A stretch of DNA of 64,000 bases from Nitzschia sp. DOCU1 (lineage: Eukaryota; Bacillariophyta; Bacillariophyceae; Bacillariales; Bacillariaceae). The DNA is taken from NCBI GenBank assembly GCA_951394045.1, contig OX595993.1, positions 62,001-126,000 on the forward strand, given 5' to 3'. Of the stretch, positions 59,781-64,000 are shown piece by piece. Within the stretch, counting starts at the first letter, position 1, and every line of letters begins with the position of its first letter. Below the pieces are notes generated by a model. It saw only the letters and a list, made by a program, of their open reading frames with translations. It had not been told where the DNA came from and ran no database searches. The position numbers were made by a program, and so were the translations under genes.

Positions 59781-62700
59781 GTGATGGCCACACGTTTTCC
59801 CCATTTGAAATTCAATAACGACGCGACATCCTGTTATGACCGAATGCTTTCCCACATCACTGTGCTAATCGCCCGATCCTTTGGCCTTCAAACAACCATG
59901 GCGGAAGTTCAAGGGAATTTCCTCCAGTCGGCACAGTATTTTATCAAGACCATGCTGGGCGTGTCTTACCAGAACTCTGTGGATCATCCTGTCTTCGGTA
60001 TCGGACAAGGGAGTACCTCGTCGCCACCAGCCTGGGCTCTTAGTGGTTCCACATATTTTGATATATTCGATCAGCAATGCCACGGGGCAATCTATCAGAA
60101 CCCGGATCAGTCTAATGTCTTGAAATTGGGTATGGTGGGATTCGTGGACGACAACAACAGTCAAACCACGGGGGATCGTCATAGCACCATCGATGAGATG
60201 GTTGCCCGGGCACAGCATGATGCTCAACTCTGGTGGGATATTCTTTACGCAAGTGGAGGAGATCTAGAATTATCGAAGTGTTATTACCACTTCTTGTGGG
60301 TACAGTTTTCGACAAAAGGGGCACCAGTCTTGAAGCCCGGGCAATTCGGACCGTGCCTGGCCCTCCATGATTCACAAGGTAATGCGACTCTTATCGAGCA
60401 ACTGTCGTCAACTCAGGCGCACAAAATTCTGGGTAGCCAACAAGCTCCAGTGGAAAACCAACGGGCCCATTTTCGCACTCTCCTTGCCAAGGCCACAAAG
60501 TGTGCTCGACTATTCACTTCTAGCTACGTGGGGCCCGGCGAGGCATGGACATTTTATCTCAATTTCTTCCTCCCAAGCATCGGCTATTCACTTGGTGTTT
60601 CTGATTTTGTGGGCTGGATCTCTGCAATATCAAAGCGGAACAAGGAGTTAAGCAAATCCGTCTGCTCCTCCGCAATCTTAGAACTCCCAACAGTCAAGCC
60701 GGTTCTCTCGCCATCATTACAATCGACTGTCTACAGTTCGCCGCCGGCACGAGCACACCCTTGCTGGAATACCCCGACCAATCATTACAGCTCCATCCAT
60801 CGATGGCCAGATCGTTATTGCTGGCATCACTATCCAACCGCTTCAACGGGAGCATGACACCTATCTTATGGATATCCTACTTACCTCTGGAGCTTTTGAT
60901 GCGGATGAAATTCGGATCGTCAATGCCTGTCGACTGTACTTGGAAGTATTGACTGTTTCAGACATCGCCACAGTGGATGGCCGCTACATCCAGCCCGCAC
61001 TTTATTCTGGTGAATTGACTATGGAACAGAGTACGTCACGCCTCCTAGTACAACCATGACAGGATCGGCCGATGGAACCACATTGGGTGAAATGGCGTCG
61101 CCTCCTTCGTCTCCTGACCAACTCTGATGGTACCTTGCGCACACCCCTCGGACGGTGGACCGGCCCGAATCCCACGCTACGACGTACTTGGAAAACATTA
61201 TATTCCCCCTCTCTATGTATGGAGTGGCTATCCCTACGAAGTTCATCCTCCGGTTCGTCCTCACGTATTTGCTCCCCTATCTATCCACACTGAATCCACA
61301 TGCCCAGATGGCATCCCCGTCCCGTGTGAGTCTATTGTTGATGGCCTGCGCATACCTTTGAACTTCCATGGAGTTCTACCGCGACCTCTGTCTACCACAA
61401 TCTATGCTACTCTTCAGGAATTCATAGACTCTCAACCTGAACATATTTCGGCCATACTCCAAATGTGGGAGTTTCCTTCGGGGGAGGTTTACTCGATGGT
61501 CGCAATGATATCGGATCTTTCTGACATTGCGATGGTGACCGACGGTGGGGCCGCAACGGAATATGGGAGCTTCGGTTGGGTCATTGGCAGAATCTCGACG
61601 GAAGAGCGTTTGGCCTGCGGAAAAGGCATCACTTTCGGGTTTGATCCTAAATCGTATCGCACGGAAAACTATGGAGGGAAGGCTGCCCATTGGTTTCTAC
61701 AGTTGTGTTTTTGATTCCTGCACAAGCCACTTCCACCGGGCTGCTTACAATTCTACAGCGACAACCAAGGATTTATCAAGAAACAGCAATTTGTGCGCAG
61801 CTACCCCACGGCCCTTGGGTCCACTACGCTGCACTCAGAATGGGACCTCGTTGTGGCCACCTACGAGTTGATGCAAGCCTATCCAGATCCGCCTTCTATT
61901 CATCATGTCCATGGTCACCAGGACAAGGGATCCTCCGTTTCTGCACTCCCTTTCGCCGTCCAACTGAATATTGAAGCTGATGCATTGAGCAGTGAGGCGC
62001 TAGAATTGTTGGGCACTCCATTTCCGCGAGTTCCCTTCGATCCTGCGTCTCGAGCTCAGCTCAATCTTGGCGGTTACACCGTCACCCGTCGCCTTGAGAC
62101 AACCATCCGGACCCAAGCAGCACTGCCAGCACTACGCAAATATTACAATGAACGGTTCCATTGGACCGAAGAGTGCTTCGACACTGTCGATTGGGAGGCT
62201 TTCAGTAAAGGTGCTAAACGCCAGAAATCCAAGCAAAAATTCCTTACCAACTTCCCACAGGTAGCCGCCTCCACCGCTGTGATCAGAAGTATGATGACCG
62301 TTGTCCTAGTTGTCATCAACCGGATGAAACAGACGACCACATCTTCCAGTGTCCCGACCGTCTACGCGCCCTCTGGCGTAAAGATTTTCTCCTCTTTCTG
62401 GATCATAGGTTCCGCCAACAACTAGACCCGAATCTTTTCCACATTCTACACTGGGGAGTCCACGCCTATTTTAATGACATGATCGACATGCTTACCAGGA
62501 GTGATGTCCCACTCGAGTATCACGCCTTGATCAGAGCACAAACCTACATTGGCTGGGATCATCTCATTCGAGGCAAACTCGTACACAACTGGCAGGAAAT
62601 CCAAGACGCATATAACCGCAGGAATCACGCATCCCCGTCCCAGTGATCTACCAATTTATTCAGTTCCTTGATCAGCGTTATTTTTGAGAAAGCGCACGAA

Positions 62701-62877
62701 CTCTGGAAATTGCGATGCAACACCCGCCATGGGCATGATCGCGCTACTGCAGCCTGTGCCGAACTCGCACAACTGGAACGAGAATTAAACCAACTCTACG
62801 CTCTTCGGGATAGGGTCCAGTCCAAGGACCGAGCGTGCTTCTATGCTGATGTTGCTACACACCTGAAAATTGGTTGA
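59781..62877 (+). pseudogene. ORF2 C-terminal part: reverse transcriptase, RNase H and zinc motif, several frameshifts
   Basis: RT motifs: FNNDATSCYDRMLSH (first catalytic Asp), FGIGQGSTSSPPAWAL, and GMVGFVDDNNSQ, the FVDD form of the YXDD box (about 60136-60160). After 60700 the sequence passes through at least three frames (VNACRLYLEVLTVSDI; VWSGYPYEVHPP). RNase H is visible as IAMVTDGGAATEYGSFGWVIG, RTENYGGKAA and HVHGHQDKG near 61520-61930. At about 62285-62345, in yet another frame, RCPSCHQPDETDDHIFQC forms the zinc motif. A tail with LWKLRCNTRHGHDR ends at 62877. All catalytic landmarks are present, but the ORF is broken. Confidence 0.8.
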
Positions 62878-63307
62878 ATATCAACGGTCCGCTCATCCGT
62901 TACAGTGTCCGCGCAGCAGAGCTCCGTCGTACAACTCCTGCAATAACGACTCTTTTTCAGACGGTGCCGCTTCCCTCGCCCATCCGTCGGTCCTGCCATG
63001 CCCGTCGCGCTGCTATAGCCACCCGAACATCCACTCCCTTATCCAAGACCAAGCCCACTCGATTATTAGCATACTTCTTAGTCGTAACCACTCACTCTCC
63101 CCACCCGCTTTGATATACACGTCCACGCAAACGGCATCCCACTTCATCTTCTCGAACTGTGCAACGTAAACTATCTGACCTGTGGCCAGATCACCCAGGA
63201 TAGTCTCCTTCTCCTACTAGGTTCGCTCCGGCCGCCCGGGTGAGTCTACTGCTATCCCTATATGGGGAGTACTGAGATAGCCATTAAAACTAGTTTACTG
63301 TTTGTTT
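62878..63307 (+). other. 3' region of the non-LTR element
   Basis: One more frame (NINGPLIRYSVRAAELRR, from 62874) continues the ORF2 tail after a single-base shift, then coding potential ends. The 3' untranslated region up to the right direct repeat has no poly-A or simple repeat tail. Confidence 0.5.
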
Positions 63308-63336
63308 GGTGACTATTTGATGTAAAGAGTGTTCGT
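63308..63336. repeat. 29-bp direct repeat flanking the non-LTR element (right)
   Basis: Exact match to 55310-55338, directly after the last element-like sequence. Confidence 0.7.
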
Positions 63337-63442
63337 ATTTGTAGTAATAGAAATGATGAAACAATTTACATAGATATTAAGGTTCCTAGGGGTAGTATCA
63401 AGTGATAGTAATGATGAATCATCATTTCTACCAGCCCAAATG

Positions 63443-63895
63443 TCATGCAAATGCAGTGACGTGATCGTGCTTCCACATGGTGTTGGCAAGATTGGGATAG
63501 CGTGCTTTGAATCCATCGTTCCATTCCGATTCATCAAAAGAATGCTCAACGATGAAATCGATGTCGGCATTCATCATGAAGTCATCCATTGAAATTGGAG
63601 GACGAGCAGCATAATCCGTTTTATCAACCATGTCAACTTCTTGAGGGGGATATTTAGAGAATCAGGAATCCATGATGAAACTTCGCAAAGCATTCAGTCC
63701 AGCTTGCCTGGTTTCCACGGTACATTCCCCACTTGTTGGCTGATGGAGGAAAACTTTCTGAGCATATCTATCACCTGGGTTGGTCATTTCTTGATCATTG
63801 GTGTTAGGACGATGGCGGTTCAAGGCTCGAATGAAGTTGCATTCGTCCATAAGGGAATGCTTTTCCTCGAAATATTGTCGAATAAACCTGGCCAA
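63443..63895 (-). pseudogene. Interrupted ORF of unknown identity at the window edge
   Basis: Minus strand, one frame from 63895 or beyond: FIRQYFEEKHSLMDECNFIR, QKVFLHQPTSGECTVETRQA, LRSFIMDS, then TGA at 63662-63664. After it, still in the same frame, come KYPPQEVDMVDKTDYAARPP, DFMMNADIDFIVEHSFDESE and a stop at 63443. The uniform composition across the stop suggests one gene with a nonsense mutation, or a spliced gene whose intron covers the stop. I do not recognise the family. Its 5' part may continue past 63895 across a splice. Confidence 0.45.
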
Positions 63896-64000
63896 TCCCG
63901 CAGTGTAGCTGTCTTCCTTCTCCGTTTTCTCCTACAAATAGATTTCAAATGGAATGGCTTCCGCCAAGCTGTAGCAAACAACACGCAAGTTAGGCTTTTT

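Larger units (their letters stand above)
55340..63307 (+). mobile_element. Non-LTR retrotransposon (about 8 kb) with ORF1, APE endonuclease, RT, RNase H and zinc motif; degenerate
   Basis: Flanked by a 29-bp direct repeat. ORF1 (55454-57353) overlaps ORF2 (from 57346). ORF2 order is endonuclease, a long linker, RT, RNase H, CPSC...DDH...C motif and a basic end. There is no poly-A tail before the right repeat. Multiple frameshifts and in-frame stops mean it cannot move by itself. The same family is represented by the fragment at 47.6-49.9 kb. Confidence 0.75.

Overview
The window is nuclear DNA of a eukaryotic alga, most likely a pennate diatom with a transposon-rich genome (inference). The evidence is short GT-AG introns of 64-109 bp, Copia and Ty3/gypsy elements of diatom type, a conserved protein with the REYP..GDNPS..G.PLT signature I associate with diatoms, and a membrane-anchored metzincin-like domain of the LGNCM type. 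I see no bacterial operon structure, tRNA, rRNA or CRISPR.

Layout. 1-10.9 kb is gene-bearing: the end of an FkbM-like methyltransferase, a degenerate copy and then a full copy of a Ser/Asp/Glu-rich diatom protein, a large CHAT-STAND receptor-like protein (3694-8296, two exons), and a partial tandem paralog (8654-10589) with a premature stop. 11.0-42.0 kb is a nested transposon stack. An old, frameshifted Ty3/gypsy element (gag at 11039, reverse transcriptase ending at 41981) was split twice. A young Copia element (11642-18290, two 304-bp LTRs with no difference seen, TSD ATCTC) sits in its gag. A 21.1-kb insertion (18999-40095, flanked by CTCGA) sits in its protease. Removing either insert plus one flanking repeat restores the gypsy reading frame.

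The 21-kb insert is the most remarkable part. It encodes a Helitron-like HUH/Y2 Rep and a PIF1-family helicase ending in a GIY-YIG nuclease domain (27530-35402). It also carries a CENH3-like histone H3 variant (20570-21016), a possible SET-domain protein (38641-39426), a 1627-aa two-exon protein of unknown function, a three-exon minus-strand gene, a Cys-cluster protein, and a repeat-rich left arm with 101-bp tandem hairpin units. It may be an undescribed giant rolling-circle-type element, or a composite of several insertions; the sequence alone cannot decide.

42-55 kb is a graveyard: a small two-exon gene, tandem repeats, fragments of Harbinger-like and Copia elements, an 805-bp tandem duplication inside a non-LTR retroelement fragment, and ORFan exons. 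55.3-63.3 kb is a fuller but frameshifted copy of the same non-LTR family (ORF1, APE-type endonuclease, RT, RNase H, zinc motif), flanked by a 29-bp direct repeat. The last 0.7 kb holds an interrupted minus-strand ORF of unknown identity.
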